A stretch of DNA of 64,000 nt, from positions 19,266-83,265 of the forward strand of contig NZ_JACOGA010000021.1 of assembly GCF_014284175.1 (NCBI RefSeq), read 5' to 3'. Shown piece by piece: positions 1 to 8,840 of the stretch. The stretch comes from Affinundibacterium flavidum (lineage in GTDB: Bacteria > Pseudomonadota > Gammaproteobacteria > Burkholderiales > Burkholderiaceae_D). The position numbers and the translations under genes were made by a program. Numbering within the stretch: the first letter of the stretch is position 1; every line of letters begins with the position of its first letter. The notes below the pieces were generated by a model, which did no database searches, was not told the DNA's origin, and saw only the letters and a list, made by a program, of their open reading frames with translations.

Positions 1-24
1 CTCGCAAAGAAACTTTGATGATCA

Positions 25-60
25 AAAAAAATCCACCGAATATTTTGGTGGATTTTTTTT
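25..60. terminator. Bidirectional rho-independent terminator
   Basis: An A-run, a stem ATCCACC/GGTGGAT and a T-run form a symmetrical hairpin about 70 bases downstream of the aquaporin stop codon. It can terminate the minus-strand aquaporin transcript and any plus-strand gene ending just left of the window. Confidence 0.8.
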
Positions 61-129
61 AAAATATTAGTCTGCAAACTTCACTAGCAAGCCTAGCAAA
101 AGTGAAATCAGCACACCAAAGCTGAAGCT

Positions 130-822
130 TTATTTATCGTCACCAATAGCAATAAAACGATAAACTGTCGCACCTAACACTGCACCGACTATCGGTGCCA
201 ACCAGAACATCCATAATTGTGCGACCGCCCAATCACCGACAAAAATCGCTACCGCCGTACTGCGAGCAGGATTCACAGAAGTGTTGGTAACAGGAATACT
301 GATCAAATGAATCAAAGTCAGGCATAAACCAATCGCAATCGGTGCAAAACCTGCTGGAGCACGCTTATCTGTCGCCCCCAAAATCACAATCAAGAAGAAC
401 ATCGTTAATACGACTTCGATCAAAAATGCGGCCATCATCGAATACCCGCCAGGCGAATGCATACCGTAACCGTTCGAGGCAAATCCCTTGCTGACATCAA
501 ATCCTGGCGCACCGCTGGCAACTAGATACAAAATCGCGGCAGCAGCGATACCACCCGCAACTTGTGCCACGATATAGGGCAACAATTGATTAACCGGGAA
601 ACGACCACCCACCCACAAACCGATTGATACCGCTGGATTCAAATGACAACCAGAAATATGACCAATCGCATAAGCCATCGTCAACACCGTTAAACCAAAG
701 GCTAGCGAAACACCGACAAAGCCGATACCAAGACCAGGAAAACCGGCAGCCAATACTGCGCTACCGCAGCCACCAAATACCAACCAAAACGTCCCGAAAA
801 ATTCTGCGCCATATTGCTTCAT
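130..822 (-). CDS. aqpZ: Aquaporin Z, water channel
   Basis: Inner-membrane water channel of the MIP family. Of 230 residues, nearly all lie in six hydrophobic helices, with the two pore-forming NPA half-helices visible as HLNPAVS near residue 63 and SVNPARS near residue 183. The arginine after the second NPA is the selectivity-filter residue. Length matches bacterial AqpZ (about 230). The ATG is preceded by AAGGGGGG at good spacing, an unusually strong ribosome binding site that fixes the start. The gene stands alone, ends at a strong hairpin terminator, and is divergent from the DUF2249 gene. A glycerol facilitator (GlpF) is less likely given the short length and absence of glycerol genes nearby. 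Confidence 0.95.
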   Translation of the reverse strand: MKQYGAEFFGTFWLVFGGCGSAVLAAGFPGLGIGFVGVSLAFGLTVLTMAYAIGHISGCHLNPAVSIGLWVGGRFPVNQLLPYIVAQVAGGIAAAAILYLVASGAPGFDVSKGFASNGYGMHSPGGYSMMAAFLIEVVLTMFFLIVILGATDKRAPAGFAPIAIGLCLTLIHLISIPVTNTSVNPARSTAVAIFVGDWAVAQLWMFWLAPIVGAVLGATVYRFIAIGDDK

Positions 823-1242
823 TATTTCCCCCCTTGAATTGAATCAAATTAAATTGAATTAAGCTAAACTAAGCTAAATTCAGTTAAGTGTTTATCGATC
901 TTGATTTCCGATAGGCTGATCTAAATAAGCAGGTCTAACGAAGCATATTCAGAAATCAACAAATGACATCTTGGGGCGAGTATGGGTTTGGGTCAAGCAA
1001 CATAAACTTAATTTAACATTAATTCGCTTTTCTTGATTTACTAACAATCACCAATCCCAAAAAATGATGTCCATCAAGAGAACGCTCCTATATCACCCTT
1101 TGTAGTCGCCTTGGCCAGCAATTCACTTTAGTCTTATTGCAGTTGTTCGACGTTAGAAATTTTCAGCCTCAAATCACGGTGACATTTCTACACGACGACA
1201 AAGTCGCTTTCATCATGCAATATTATTTAAAGAGAGAACACT
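823..1242. other. Divergent intergenic region, aqpZ / DUF2249
   Basis: This 420-base, AT-rich gap must hold the divergent promoters of aqpZ and the DUF2249 gene. Positions 845-890 contain several imperfect copies of AAGCTAAA. I could not pick a convincing -35/-10 pair. A TTGAT...AATCA pair near 1034 has an 8-base spacer, too long for an FNR box. No further gene is seen. Confidence 0.5.
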
Positions 1243-1506
1243 ATGTCACACGATTGCTCACGCCCGATTGGCGATGCTGGAACCTATGCTTTTGATGCGC
1301 GAGGCGTTGCGAAACGTTTTCGTCACGCTGCTATTTTTGGCGCTTTGTCGGCTCTAATGCCAGGAGAGACTATGCGTTTTTGCAATGACCATGATCCTAT
1401 TCCCTTACTGCATCAAATTGGCGATCACTTTGGCGACAAAATTAAGATGGCTTATATTTCACGTGAGCCGGGTGAGATTGTGATTGATTTCTTAGTCGCT
1501 GCCTGA
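1243..1506 (+). CDS. DUF2249 domain protein
   Basis: Small 87-residue soluble protein carrying the DUF2249 fold. The landmarks are DARGVAKRFRHAAIF at residues 18-32, LMPGETMRFCNDHDPIPLL in the middle (the family hallmark is a PGE...NDHDPxPLL stretch) and a C-terminal strand ending in the last residues. DUF2249 proteins often occur near nitric-oxide or respiratory genes and resemble the TusA/SirA-type alpha-beta fold, but the biochemical role is not settled. The start has AGAGAG eight bases upstream. It is monocistronic: divergent from aqpZ and convergent with sodC. There is nothing local to tie it to denitrification. Confidence 0.8.
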   Translation: MSHDCSRPIGDAGTYAFDARGVAKRFRHAAIFGALSALMPGETMRFCNDHDPIPLLHQIGDHFGDKIKMAYISREPGEIVIDFLVAA

Positions 1507-1544
1507 GCAAAATTTGCACTAAGAAATTAATTAAGAATTGAAGC

Positions 1545-1578
1545 AAAAAAAATAGCCAGTGGTTTGACACACTGGCTA
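1545..1578 (-). terminator. Rho-independent terminator of sodC
   Basis: A 9-bp stem TAGCCAGTG/CACTGGCTA (1553-1561 with 1570-1578, 8-base loop) is followed on the minus strand by an eight-base T-run. It lies about 50 bases after the sodC stop codon and may also stop the convergent DUF2249 transcript. Confidence 0.85.
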
Positions 1579-1631
1579 ATTTCTAAGATTTTCGCTGGCC
1601 ACTGGCTGCCTGATTGCGGCATATCATCAAA

Positions 1632-2144
1632 TTACTTCACCACCCCACAGGAAACACGCGCGCCACCACCACCTAACATAGCAGGATGGTCTGCATGATT
1701 ATCGCCACCTGCGTGGATCATGATAGAACGTCCAGCTAAATCGCTCAATTTCAATCTTGGCGCAAGCACTGCATGTGTCGCAGAGCCATTTTCGTCCACG
1801 AACAAAGCTGGCATATCACCCAGGTGTCCGTCACCCCACGGCGTGCCATGGACATTGCTGCCAGCTGGGTCATAATGTCCGCCAGCAGCGCCAGCAGGAA
1901 CCATCTTGCCATCTTTTTCTTTAGGCTCACAACTGCCCGTTTGATGAACGTGAAAGCCGTGCAAACCTGGCTTTAAACCCTGCATTGCTGGCGTCAATAC
2001 CAGTCCATACTTTGACTCAGTCACTGTGATTTTCCCCACACTGACGCCAACTCCTTTTTCATCGACTAAATGCATGGGTACAACCAGATCAGCTGCCATA
2101 CTGGTGGCAGATGTCAATAACAACACTAGCGCCAAACTTTTCAT
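1632..2144 (-). CDS. sodC: Periplasmic Cu/Zn superoxide dismutase
   Basis: Converts superoxide to oxygen and peroxide in the periplasm. The 170-residue precursor has a signal peptide (residues 1-17, cleavage after SMA). Copper ligands are visible in HGFHVH (His65, His67), the bridging and zinc histidines at His90 (HYDP) and His99, the zinc aspartate in GHLGDMP, and the last copper histidine in MIHAGGDNH (His144). Cys72 and Cys166 form the conserved disulfide, and the C-terminus RVSCGVV is typical. The ATG follows AGGGAG. The gene is monocistronic, with a clear terminator downstream. Every metal ligand is present, so an active enzyme is expected. Confidence 0.96.
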   Translation of the reverse strand: MKSLALVLLLTSATSMAADLVVPMHLVDEKGVGVSVGKITVTESKYGLVLTPAMQGLKPGLHGFHVHQTGSCEPKEKDGKMVPAGAAGGHYDPAGSNVHGTPWGDGHLGDMPALFVDENGSATHAVLAPRLKLSDLAGRSIMIHAGGDNHADHPAMLGGGGARVSCGVVK

Positions 2145-2282
2145 ATTTTTCTCCCTGTTGATCGAACTAGCACACCAATGTGAACAAATGGATCCTTACC
2201 CGTATGTACAAGGTAGTTACGCACTGTAACAGAAGCATACTGCCTAAGCAGACAATTGCAATATCAAAGTTTTTTTACTGCG

Positions 2283-2690
2283 CTAAGGTGTTGGAGCGCC
2301 CTTCAACTCGATCACATTTCCTTCAGGATCAGCAATATAAATAGAAGGTCCTTCACCCTCGGCTCCGTAGCGTGAAGCGGTGGGACCGGCTTCTATGCCG
2401 TGCATGGACAAATGCTGGCGTATACTTTGTTCATCAAAAGGCTCGACCCGCAGGCATAAGTGATCAAGATTGCGTCCTTCTTTGCCCGCGGCCGCACCGC
2501 CCATGCTGCCTAATTTTCCGTCAACCGGAACCAAATCAATCAAAGAACGCCCCGCGCGCAATTGCACCAGGCCGATCTCATCTTGACGACGTTCGATAGT
2601 ACAACTAAGAACTTGGCAATAAAAATGCAACATGCGATCAAGATCAACGACACGTAGTACTAAATGGTCAATTTCACGGATGGGTATCAT
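2283..2690 (-). CDS. VOC (glyoxalase/dioxygenase) family protein
   Basis: A 135-residue protein with the paired beta-alpha-beta-beta-beta units of the vicinal oxygen chelate fold. It opens with IDHLVLRVVDLDRMLHFY, the typical first strand and helix with a candidate metal histidine at residue 9. The second half has LDHLCLRVEPFD, and the end is IADPEGNVIELKG, where the glutamate is the usual last metal ligand. VOC proteins include glyoxalase I, extradiol dioxygenases and fosfomycin-type transferases. Nothing here separates these, so no substrate is assigned. It is transcribed in the same direction as sodC but separated by 138 bases. No good ribosome binding site precedes the ATG. Confidence 0.8.
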   Translation of the reverse strand: MIPIREIDHLVLRVVDLDRMLHFYCQVLSCTIERRQDEIGLVQLRAGRSLIDLVPVDGKLGSMGGAAAGKEGRNLDHLCLRVEPFDEQSIRQHLSMHGIEAGPTASRYGAEGEGPSIYIADPEGNVIELKGAPTP

Positions 2691-2813
2691 GGCAAATTTT
2701 CGCTGAATTTTCTAAAGTAACAGAAGTCAATTTAGCACAATCATTCATATTTTCTAAAAATACTAAATTACATCTCAATCGCTCTTTGTCACGCCTCATT
2801 ACCTGCCATCACA

Positions 2814-3770
2814 TTACTTTACAACTCTCACCGGAATCGGCACGTTACACAACTCAATATGGTTTGCTGCGAATTTGTACCAATCGCCGCCACGGTTTCT
2901 TTGCGCTTCTACCAGTGCTTTAAAGCTCGTGGTATTAGTACGAAACACTTCCAACTTAGACCGCTCAGCTTCAGGCACGTCCGCAGCGAGACGCACGGTC
3001 TTGATCGGTGTCCGCTCCTCTGCTTTTTCATAAAATCCTAAAGCGCCTGTGCCACGTGGTAAGCTGGAAAGTAATTCTATACCGTACATCACGCGACCAA
3101 CCACCGTGATATTTCTATCCAGATTACGCGGAGCGTGACCAGTCACCGCATACAAAGAACTGCCATTGCCACTATCGGTTTCATTCCCACGTGCTACCCC
3201 GATCGCACCGTAACAATGCGTGAGCCAAGTGGTTTGAGTTTTGGGATCGCGCGCAGCGGCAAAACTATTGGCATGTCCAACTTGCGGCGCATAGCCATCA
3301 GCATCAGGTAAGCGAGTGAACTCGGTGTCCTTCTGATATTTGATCGTAAATTCGCCTTCCACTTTCTTTGCCGCTGTTTTAAATTCGCGCTTTTCACTGG
3401 CATCACCCCATTGCGCAACATAGTTATCGTGCGAACGTATCATGGCTAAGCCGTCAAAGTAGCCTTCTTTGACCAGGGCTTTGATGTTAGCCACATTCTT
3501 AGGCGCGAACTCAGGAGCCAGTTCTATCACTACCCGGCCCTTATCCATCTCCAGATACAAAGTATTTTCTGGATTTAATGAGCGCCAATCACTTGCTTGT
3601 GAAGCTTTCAACACGTCCGCCATGGTCGCTTTTAGCATTGTTGAAGACTTTGCTTGGGTCGCGGTTGAAGACTTAACTGCTGGCGCTTTTGTTTGCGCCG
3701 CGACAAAACCAGAACTGACTGAGATACCAACTACCGCGACAGCAACTGCAATTTGATTGACAGATTTCAT
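2814..3770 (-). CDS. Secreted cyclophilin-type peptidyl-prolyl isomerase
   Basis: Peptidyl-prolyl cis-trans isomerase of the cyclophilin family, predicted to be exported. I start it at the internal ATG giving MKSVNQIAVAVAVVG, because AGGAAA lies upstream and this places a good signal peptide (cleavage after FVAAQ) at the N-terminus. The longer frame to 3836 has no such support. The 318-residue protein is long for a cyclophilin. The core begins at LYLEMDKGRVVIELAPEFAP and continues with FDGLAMIRSHDNYVAQWGD, followed by an insert and the HCYGAIGVARGNE strand. The usual catalytic arginine region is recognisable as IRSHDNYVAQ. Burkholderial genomes often carry such long periplasmic forms. The substrate is unknown. 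Confidence 0.82.
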   Translation of the reverse strand: MKSVNQIAVAVAVVGISVSSGFVAAQTKAPAVKSSTATQAKSSTMLKATMADVLKASQASDWRSLNPENTLYLEMDKGRVVIELAPEFAPKNVANIKALVKEGYFDGLAMIRSHDNYVAQWGDASEKREFKTAAKKVEGEFTIKYQKDTEFTRLPDADGYAPQVGHANSFAAARDPKTQTTWLTHCYGAIGVARGNETDSGNGSSLYAVTGHAPRNLDRNITVVGRVMYGIELLSSLPRGTGALGFYEKAEERTPIKTVRLAADVPEAERSKLEVFRTNTTSFKALVEAQRNRGGDWYKFAANHIELCNVPIPVRVVK

Positions 3771-3864
3771 GATAAATTTCTTTCCTATTATTTTTGTAAG
3801 CAATGTCCAAAGGACTAAGAAAATATTCCAAGGCAAAAGTTCCGCAATTCCATCTTTGCACTAA

Positions 3865-6738
3865 CTACTGCGCCTTTTCGGGGTACATCACTATCTGAAT
3901 GTAATTATTCGTATCCAAGTAAATTTTTGCGGCCTCTTGTATGTCTTTTGGCGTCAGATGTTTGACACGGTCTTCGTAAGTAAAAATATGCGCAGGATCT
4001 TCACGCTGTTGTAGTGCACTACTTAACATCGATAGCCAGAAAGTATTTGTCTTCAAATCCTCTTTACGATTTTTTAGCCAATTCTCTTTGACTTTGTTTA
4101 GTTCTTCCTCGCTTACCGGAGCCGCCTTCATTTGCGCAATCAAAGCAAAACTACTGCGCAACAATTTATCGACGTGTTCAGGTCCACTCGGCAAAGCCAA
4201 TACGACGGAATAGCCTTGATAGGGAATTAATCTGGTGGAGGATGTCACGCGTGGACTATACACCGCACCTAATTCTTCACGCATCTTGGCAGTCAAACGT
4301 AATTGCAGGACTTCTATCATGGCAGAAAAACGCATACGCTCAGGAATGCTCATCGTGCGCTCACCATGCATTTGTAAGGTCACCATACTTTGCTGTTCTT
4401 TGCCCACATAGACGTCTTTCTTGATGATACCGGTATGGGGACGCAAGCCATGATCCTTCACGCCGACAGCGACATCCGAGGTCGGTAAGCTTGCAAGATA
4501 AGTGAGTAACAGCGGTTTGATTTTTTCTATCTCAAAGCTGCCGACCAAGAAAAAAGCGAAACCTTTGGCACTGGAAAAACGTGACTGGTAAATCGCCATC
4601 AAGCGATCTAAATCGAGTTGTGCGATATGCTCAGGTTTTGCTAACACTGGTACGCGCGGATGTGCTGGATAAGTCGCCTGAATAAACTGTTCTTGAAAAA
4701 CAGCAAACGGCGATGCCATCTGATTACGCAAAGCATCTTGCTGCTTGCCAACGAAAGACTGAAACAAAGCCGGATCGCGACGCGGCGCCGTCATTGCTAA
4801 GTACATGACTTGCAGCATTGTTTCTAAGTCTGCCTTATTTGAAGAGCCAGAAACACCTTCTGAATTTTCGCCAAAATTGGTCGACACGCTGGCACTCTTT
4901 CCCGCCAGGTATTTGCTCAACTCTATAGGTGAGAGATCTTTGACACCCATCGCTCCCACTACCGTTGTTGCATAGCGCGCCTGCAAGAAATCTGCATCAG
5001 GGATCAGTGATGTTCCTCCGGCGCGCGTGGCGCTCAACAATATTTGATCGCTCTGAAAATCAGTCGGTTTCAATACAACTTTGACGCCATTGCTCAGTGT
5101 CCATTCTGTCGTACCTAAAGGAACATTCTTAATTTCACTGACGATACTGCCCGCTTGTGGCGGGCTTTCAAATAAGGACTTCGTCACCGCTTTTTCGGTA
5201 TACGCCAACACCTCTTTTTGCTCTGCTTGTTTGACCATCGCCAACAATTGTTCAGTGCTTGGAATTGGATGTTCTGGCTGATCACTACCTTGATAGACGA
5301 TTAATTTGGGAGCCTGATTAATCAACACTGTTTTCGTAAACTGATTGATTTCTTCCAGACTGATGCCATTCACAATCTCTTTATGAAAAACATATTCTGC
5401 TTCGATACCCGGGATAGCTTCGCCTGCTAAGAAATTACGAATAAATTCTGCCGCCAAATCGGCCGACTGCGCTTTATCACGTTCGTTATAAACATTTTCC
5501 AGATTGCGTAGCGAATTCGATTTAGCGCGTGCAAACTCGGCTGCGCTAAATCCATAAAGCGCAGCACGCTTATTTTCTTGCAGCAAAGCGTCAATCGCCG
5601 CCTGCACACCAGCCTTGCCTATTGCCGCAGTAGAATTTAATTCGTAATAATCGGCCACTAAAGGATTGATACCACTGCCACCACCCAAAAATGGCGGTTC
5701 GGGCAATTGTGCTAATTCACGCAAACGATTACTCAACATCACGTTAAAAAAACTCTGTATGCGACGCTCGCGATAGCTACCAAACTTACCGTCATTCTTT
5801 TGTAAGTAGCGTGACTGCGAAATACTTACAGTGGAAAGATTGGCTTCTTTATCGGTGGCAATGACTACTTCTGCAATATTTTGCAAAGGAATGGTCGCCA
5901 CCGCTCTTGGTCGTGGTTTTACTGGATTTTTTAATGTGGAAAAATTTTTCTCGATCAGCGCTTTTGTTTTGACTGGATCAACATCCCCCACGACCACGAC
6001 TGCCATTAAGTCAGGCCGATACCAATCACGATAAAAGCGCTTGAGCGCATCGTAAGAAAAAGTCTTGAGCGTCTGCTCTTTACCGATAGGCAGACGATCA
6101 GCATACAAAGATCCGTGCAAAATCTTCGGTAAAATTTGCTTCTGTAATCTGTCTACAGCGCCTTTACCTAAACGCGCTTCTTCCAATACCACACCACGTT
6201 CACGATCAATCTCAGCGTGATCCAATTGCAGGCCATTTGCCCAATCCGCCAAGACCAACATGGCCTTACTTAAATTGTCTGGTTTATCAGTAGGGATCGG
6301 CAAGATATAGACGGTTTCATCGAAACTCGTATAAGCATTTAAATCCGCACCGAATTTCACGCCTATCGACTCCAGATAAGAAATCAAGGCGTTCTTATGA
6401 AAGTGTTTGCTGCCATTAAATGCCATGTGTTCGGTGAAATGCGCAAGCCCGAGCTGATCCTCGTCTTCCAAAATCGATCCCGCCTTGATGACCAGACGCA
6501 ATTCGGCTTTTTGTTCAGGCTTAGTATTTTTTTGAATATAGTAAGTCAAGCCATTTGCCAAGCGCCCTTTGCTTAACTTAGGCGAATAAGGAATCAAGTT
6601 CTGCGCTGCAAATTGATTTACGCTGGTATCAGCACTAGCGACATGCGGCGTAGTCGGAACTGCAGAAATTGCGTAGGTGGAAAACGTAAGAGAAGACAAC
6701 AAGCATACAGCGGAGAAACGAGACATCAATGCACGCAT
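3865..6738 (-). CDS. Two-domain M16 zinc protease (PqqL-like)
   Basis: Secreted or periplasmic M16 metallopeptidase of about 957 residues with a signal peptide (MRALMSRFSAVCLLSSL and onward). The inverted zinc motif HxxEH is at residues 100-104 (HFTEH), with the distal glutamate in ERGVVLEEARLG near residue 181. The C-terminal half repeats the M16 fold without the motif (from about residue 560), as in the PqqL and YmxG-type proteins that form a clam-shell chamber. The start at 6738 is chosen because it gives a clean signal peptide. A frame extending to 6801 adds 21 residues without benefit, and an ATG four codons later is also possible. It sits 94 bases upstream of the cyclophilin on the same strand, so the two may be cotranscribed and share a periplasmic protein-handling role (inference). 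Confidence 0.9.
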   Translation of the reverse strand: MRALMSRFSAVCLLSSLTFSTYAISAVPTTPHVASADTSVNQFAAQNLIPYSPKLSKGRLANGLTYYIQKNTKPEQKAELRLVIKAGSILEDEDQLGLAHFTEHMAFNGSKHFHKNALISYLESIGVKFGADLNAYTSFDETVYILPIPTDKPDNLSKAMLVLADWANGLQLDHAEIDRERGVVLEEARLGKGAVDRLQKQILPKILHGSLYADRLPIGKEQTLKTFSYDALKRFYRDWYRPDLMAVVVVGDVDPVKTKALIEKNFSTLKNPVKPRPRAVATIPLQNIAEVVIATDKEANLSTVSISQSRYLQKNDGKFGSYRERRIQSFFNVMLSNRLRELAQLPEPPFLGGGSGINPLVADYYELNSTAAIGKAGVQAAIDALLQENKRAALYGFSAAEFARAKSNSLRNLENVYNERDKAQSADLAAEFIRNFLAGEAIPGIEAEYVFHKEIVNGISLEEINQFTKTVLINQAPKLIVYQGSDQPEHPIPSTEQLLAMVKQAEQKEVLAYTEKAVTKSLFESPPQAGSIVSEIKNVPLGTTEWTLSNGVKVVLKPTDFQSDQILLSATRAGGTSLIPDADFLQARYATTVVGAMGVKDLSPIELSKYLAGKSASVSTNFGENSEGVSGSSNKADLETMLQVMYLAMTAPRRDPALFQSFVGKQQDALRNQMASPFAVFQEQFIQATYPAHPRVPVLAKPEHIAQLDLDRLMAIYQSRFSSAKGFAFFLVGSFEIEKIKPLLLTYLASLPTSDVAVGVKDHGLRPHTGIIKKDVYVGKEQQSMVTLQMHGERTMSIPERMRFSAMIEVLQLRLTAKMREELGAVYSPRVTSSTRLIPYQGYSVVLALPSGPEHVDKLLRSSFALIAQMKAAPVSEEELNKVKENWLKNRKEDLKTNTFWLSMLSSALQQREDPAHIFTYEDRVKHLTPKDIQEAAKIYLDTNNYIQIVMYPEKAQ

Positions 6739-6885
6739 ACAATTTCCACATAAATAAACAAGAATAGCGGGCAAATTACTCTCATTTTGCAAATAAAACA
6801 AATCCTATCGTCGCGAACCTAGCCCGTATCTGCAACAGATCAAATTCTAAGCACGCGAACTGACTTTTTACACTGTGAAAAACTC

Positions 6886-7428
6886 TTAATGCACCCGCAA
6901 CTTGTGTCGAAATGACCACCAAAAAAATACAACAGCGATCACAGAAAAAGTCCAGTAATCCTGTGGCGCGCCCCACCACCAGTGTTTATGCCAAAACACC
7001 ACTTGCGGATTAAAGCGCGCCCAGCCAAAAGCCGGATTCAAGATAAACCACAAAAAATCTTCCACTATCCAAAACCACATAATGCAGGCCAAAGCCCGTG
7101 CTTGCAATTTCCAGCTCCAGGTTTGCAGAAAGAAGAACGGCAAGTGAAAGATCATCGCGATGAATGGAAACACCCAGGCATGGTAGCCCGTCATGGCACG
7201 TCCGCCCCAAAAGATATCGAGTAGCCAGTGTTGCTCGATACGCCAGGTTGGCAAACTAGTCGCCCAACCGGCTCCACCTTCGATCTGTATTTCTACCTCG
7301 GCAAAAAAAACTGCCATCAAGCTAACCCACAGTATCGTTAGTAACAGGCCTTTAAAATTGAATGCTGCATTGACGTTTCCATTGACTGCCTCATCAAGTT
7401 TTGCGCCACGATTCCCACTGATCTGCAT
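6886..7428 (-). CDS. Tryptophan-rich integral membrane protein, unknown
   Basis: I do not recognise this 180-residue protein. It has about four hydrophobic segments: residues 26-44 (FKGLLLTILWVSLMAVFF), 85-103 (HAWVFPFIAMIFHLPFF), 110-130 (ALACIMWFWIVEDFLWFIL) and 158-175 (FSVIAVVFFWWSF). It is very rich in tryptophan, histidine and phenylalanine, with clusters such as FWHKHWWWGAPQDYW around residues 145-158 and an acidic pair IVED inside a helix. Such membrane-embedded charges and histidines suggest a channel, an enzyme or cofactor binding, but that is a guess. The start has AGGAAA eight bases upstream. It lies 29 bases from the upstream glycosyltransferase gene on the same strand, so the two probably form an operon. 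Confidence 0.75.
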   Translation of the reverse strand: MQISGNRGAKLDEAVNGNVNAAFNFKGLLLTILWVSLMAVFFAEVEIQIEGGAGWATSLPTWRIEQHWLLDIFWGGRAMTGYHAWVFPFIAMIFHLPFFFLQTWSWKLQARALACIMWFWIVEDFLWFILNPAFGWARFNPQVVFWHKHWWWGAPQDYWTFSVIAVVFFWWSFRHKLRVH

Positions 7429-7457
7429 GAATTTTTCCTGTTAGATACGCTACATGA

Positions 7458-8624
7458 TTACAAATTTGCGCTGACAATATCAAAGACCGATTGTGCTGCA
7501 TTTGCTTTCCCAAGACGCCTTGCCTGTTCTCGCATCGTGTTGAGTCGTTGGGGATGTGCAATCAATTCTCTGATACGAAATTCCAACGCCAGATTATCAA
7601 TTGCCTTGAGCGCAGCCCCCTGCTCCATCACATAATCTGCATTACGTTCTTCTTGCCCTGGTATCGGCGCATTCACAATCATGGGCAAAGCCATCGCCAG
7701 ACATTCTGAGGTAGTCAAGCCACCAGGTTTTGTGACGATCAAATCAGCGCAAGCCATCAGTCGCTCAACTTGAGAAGTGAAGCCAATCGGAAATAAGCGC
7801 CGCGGGCAAGTCAACGCCAAATTTTGCAGTGCTTGCAAAGCTTTAGTATTTTTTCCGCACAAGACAATTAATTGAAATGGAATCGCCTCATCCATCTGCT
7901 CAAATCGCATCTGCAATAACTGCGCTGCTAACTGATCTAACTGACCTAAACCAGCGCCGCCCGCCATTAGCATGATGGTCAATTTGGAGGGATCGAGTCC
8001 GAACTCAGACGCACAAATTGCACGTGTGGGTGCTTGCGCGAAAGCGGGCATGATGGGGATGCCTGTGACATGAATACGTTCAGCAGCTATTCCCTGCGAA
8101 CGCATGCGAAACGCCACTTCTTGATTCGCTGCAAAGTAGCCCGCCATGCCCTCATGTATCCACATTCTATGCAAATCAAAATCTGTCACTTGCACCCACA
8201 CTGGGCAATTTAATTCTTGCCGCGCAATCAGACGGGATAACATTTCGGCAGGCAAGAAATGCGTACAGATGATGGCATCCGCTTGGAAGGATTGAATTTC
8301 ACGCAAGAGCTTTTTGGCATTCCAACGTTCTAGTCCGCGCCGCCATTTCTCTATCGAACTATCGCGCTTCACTTCATTCGTAAAGTTATACAGATAGCCC
8401 CATAGAGTCGGTGCATGATTTACCAACTTGAGATAAAAATCAGTGTAAATCTGACGAAATCCGCTGGTCACATAATCCATCACATCCAGATGAATCACCG
8501 TGCTTGCGGGATCTGCGATAGCGGCATAAGCGCGTATCGCTTCGGCGGCGCGCGCATGCCCGGCGCCAGCGGAAACACTTAAGAGGAGAATTTTTTTACC
8601 GGAATGTTGAGTATTGTCTGCCAT
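7458..8624 (-). CDS. MGDG-synthase-like glycosyltransferase
   Basis: A GT28-type glycosyltransferase of 388 residues related to monogalactosyl/diglucosyl-diacylglycerol synthases. The N-terminal part has KILLLSVSAGAGHARAAEAI (residues 10-29), the lipid-acceptor glycine-rich loop of the MGDG_synth family. This is followed by VIHLDVMDYVTSGFRQIYTD and HAPTLWGYLYN, both characteristic. The C-terminal nucleotide-sugar domain starts near LTIMLMAGGAGLGQL and ends with the donor-binding VTKPGGLTTSECLAMALPMI. It would act at the inner leaflet of the cytoplasmic membrane to glycosylate diacylglycerol. Substrate and sugar are not determinable here; related UDP-glucose-using enzymes act in glycolipid synthesis under phosphate stress. 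It is followed closely by the membrane-protein gene. The start lacks a strong ribosome binding site. Confidence 0.85.
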   Translation of the reverse strand: MADNTQHSGKKILLLSVSAGAGHARAAEAIRAYAAIADPASTVIHLDVMDYVTSGFRQIYTDFYLKLVNHAPTLWGYLYNFTNEVKRDSSIEKWRRGLERWNAKKLLREIQSFQADAIICTHFLPAEMLSRLIARQELNCPVWVQVTDFDLHRMWIHEGMAGYFAANQEVAFRMRSQGIAAERIHVTGIPIMPAFAQAPTRAICASEFGLDPSKLTIMLMAGGAGLGQLDQLAAQLLQMRFEQMDEAIPFQLIVLCGKNTKALQALQNLALTCPRRLFPIGFTSQVERLMACADLIVTKPGGLTTSECLAMALPMIVNAPIPGQEERNADYVMEQGAALKAIDNLALEFRIRELIAHPQRLNTMREQARRLGKANAAQSVFDIVSANL

Positions 8625-8660
8625 AGTCGGCAGATTGTAGAGATCTTAGATGTCAAGATG

Positions 8661-8706
8661 GTGACAAATAAGGTGACAAATGAGGTGACAAATAAAGTGA
8701 CAAAAC
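8661..8706 (+). repeat. 12-bp tandem repeat, about 3.8 copies
   Basis: GTGACAAATAAG, GTGACAAATGAG, GTGACAAATAAA and a partial GTGACAAAAC follow each other without spacers. They lie between the glycosyltransferase start and the trmB terminator. A plus-strand reading frame through it (ATG at 8658) has only 21 codons and no ribosome binding site, so I treat it as a simple repeat. Confidence 0.9.
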
Positions 8707-8739
8707 ATGAAAGCAAAATTTAATCAATAGACTGCAAAT

Positions 8740-8772
8740 AAAAAACGCAGAGAGATTTATCAATCACTCTGC
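8740..8772 (-). terminator. Probable terminator of trmB
   Basis: Stem GCAGAG/CTCTGC (8747-8752 with 8767-8772, loop of 14) followed on the minus strand by GTTTTTTATTTG. It lies about 70 bases beyond the trmB stop. Confidence 0.65.
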
Positions 8773-8840
8773 ATTTTAATCAAGCATATCTGGTGTTGAC
8801 ACCAAGGTGAACGTAGCTAAATAAAGCTAATCGAAGCTAA

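Noticed and set aside
1030..1055. FNR-like TTGAT...AATCA site before the DUF2249 gene
   Set aside because: The half-sites are 8 bases apart, not 4, so it does not match the FNR or Crp spacing.
8658..8723. Tandem repeat as a small VTNK-repeat protein
   Set aside because: The 21-codon frame has no ribosome binding site and the repeat explains it fully.
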